From Natribacillus halophilus (GTDB taxonomy: Bacteria > Bacillota > Bacilli > Bacillales > Marinococcaceae): a DNA stretch of 64,000 nt. The notes beneath the pieces are model-generated. The model saw only the letters and a list, made by a program, of their open reading frames with translations. It had not been told where the DNA came from and did not search any database. Below, in pieces: positions 63,049 through 64,000 of the stretch (within the stretch, counting starts at the first letter, position 1; each line of letters begins with the position of its first letter). Made by a program: the position numbers and the translations under genes. The stretch lies in NCBI RefSeq assembly GCF_900100185.1, contig NZ_FNEN01000009.1, forward strand, positions 1 to 64,000. Direction: 5' to 3'.

Positions 63049-64000
63049 GTGTCAAAGCAGGAAAATACAAGCAAAGTGCGTGTTTTTGCCTTGGGCGGAC
63101 TCGGTGAAACAGGCAAAAATATGTACGTCGTGGAAGTAAACGACGAGATGATCGTCCTCGACGCGGGTCAGATGATCCCGGAAGACGATATGCTCGGCGT
63201 TGATATTGTTATTGCCGATATTTCCTATCTCGTACAAAACCAGGAACGGGTCAAAGGCATCATTCTTTCGCATGGTCATGCTGAGCATTGCGGAGCGTTG
63301 CCGTACGTATTAAAGAAATTGCAAGTACCGGTCTATGGTACGAAATTAACGATGGGTCTCATTGAAGATGATCTTAAAACCCATCACTTGCTGAAGAAAA
63401 CGGAGATAAAAATCGTGTCACCGGGTGACCGTGTGAAGATCGGAAACGTAAAAGCTGAATTTTTCCGAGTCAGCCATAGCATTCCTGATTGCATCGGGGT
63501 GGCGATTGACACACCCCAGGGCTACGTCGTATACACCGGTGATTTTAAATTTGATCAGACCCCGGCGGATCGCAAGTTTGCCGATACTGGCAGAATGACA
63601 GAATATGGGAAAAAAGGCGTCCTGTGCTTACTCTCCGACAGCACAAACGCCGAACTTCCCGGGACCACCCCTTCGGAGAAGGTGACCGAACCGGGGATTA
63701 AAGCCGTTTTTCGTGAAGCGCTCGGTCGTGTGATTGTCAGTACGCCGTCATCGAATGTGTACCGCATTCAACAGGCTATGGACGCGGCCAGGGAGACGAA
63801 CCGTAAGGTCGCGGTCGTCGGTGAAGCGATGAAAAAAGTCATCAATATTTCCAAGCGTCTCGGTTATCTGCGCGTACCGAAAAATTTAATGATCAATGTC
63901 GATGAACTGGCCAATCACAAAGGAGAAAAGATTGCCGTATTAACAGCCGGCAGCCAGGGAGAACCGACATCGGCCCTGCATCGAATGGCTAAAGGAACCG
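63049..64000 (+). CDS. rnjB: Ribonuclease J2 (partial, runs past the window)
   Basis: The first 317 residues of a beta-CASP metallo-beta-lactamase RNase J begin MSKQENTSKVRVFALGGLGE, start GTG 63049 behind TAGGAGGA. The metal motif HxHxDH is here HGHAEH (His75, His77, Glu79, His80), an altered site like those reported for the weakly active J2 partner. Other features are VYGTKLTMGLIE, SHSIPDCIGVAIDT, YTGDFKFDQTP and TAGSQGEPTSAL. Gene order (asd-dapG-rnjB) also indicates rnjB. J2 pairs with J1 in mRNA decay. Confidence 0.9.
   Translation, partial: MSKQENTSKVRVFALGGLGETGKNMYVVEVNDEMIVLDAGQMIPEDDMLGVDIVIADISYLVQNQERVKGIILSHGHAEHCGALPYVLKKLQVPVYGTKLTMGLIEDDLKTHHLLKKTEIKIVSPGDRVKIGNVKAEFFRVSHSIPDCIGVAIDTPQGYVVYTGDFKFDQTPADRKFADTGRMTEYGKKGVLCLLSDSTNAELPGTTPSEKVTEPGIKAVFREALGRVIVSTPSSNVYRIQQAMDAARETNRKVAVVGEAMKKVINISKRLGYLRVPKNLMINVDELANHKGEKIAVLTAGSQGEPTSALHRMAKGT

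Overview
The window is chromosomal DNA from a spore-forming member of the Bacillaceae. Nearly every gene lies on the + strand, and the order follows the Bacillus subtilis block from sucC to rnjB: succinyl-CoA synthetase, dprA, topA, xerC-hslVU-codY, the long fla/che operon, rpsB-tsf-pyrH-frr-uppS-cdsA-dxr-rseP-proS-polC, the rimP-nusA-infB-rbfA-truB-ribF operon, rpsO, pnp, and a sporulation/lysine end (ylxY, mlpA, ymxH, dpaAB, asd, dapG, rnjB). Many proteins are rich in Asp and Glu (FliF, the YlxF-like protein, RseP, YlxY), which suggests a halophilic or haloalkaliphilic species; the genus cannot be fixed from the sequence alone. No tRNA, rRNA, CRISPR array or transposase gene was seen.

Layout. 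1-1000: a non-syntenic AT-rich stretch with an unrecognised partial ORF and a decayed NERD-domain nuclease pseudogene on the minus strand. 1.09-3.2 kb: sucCD. 3.4-6.4 kb: dprA and topA. 6.6-10.3 kb: xerC-hslV-hslU-codY. 10.7-32.7 kb: flagellar rod, MS ring, switch, export apparatus, hook genes, cheY, cheC, cheD, sigD, a fapA-like gene and a swrB-like gene. 32.9-46.4 kb: translation, isoprenoid, phospholipid and DNA polymerase III genes. 46.5-53.6 kb: nusA-infB operon. 53.7-56.2 kb: rpsO and pnp, each ended by a clear terminator. 56.3-64 kb: ylxY, mlpA, ymxH, the dipicolinate synthase operon dpaAB, asd-dapG and the start of RNase J2.

Departures from the usual order are the main interest. (1) flhA is followed 76 bp later by cheC, so flhF, flhG, cheB, cheA and cheW are absent from the operon although cheY, cheC, cheD and the CheY-binding motifs of FliM and FliY remain; CheC has also lost its first phosphatase Asn. 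(2) trmFO is missing between topA and xerC, and dapA between dapG and rnjB. (3) A degenerate heptanucleotide repeat (GARGTNR-like) occupies at least six intergenic gaps, five of them between tsf and polC, often as hairpins and with perfect inverted copies flanking whole genes. (4) A second, REP-like palindrome occurs after sucD and inside the fla/che operon. (5) Several unusual initiation regions are visible: a hairpin that bridges an over-long Shine-Dalgarno spacing in front of swrD, and a probable ATT start for dpaA behind a good SigK-type promoter. Structured leaders precede rpsB, rimP and rpsO.
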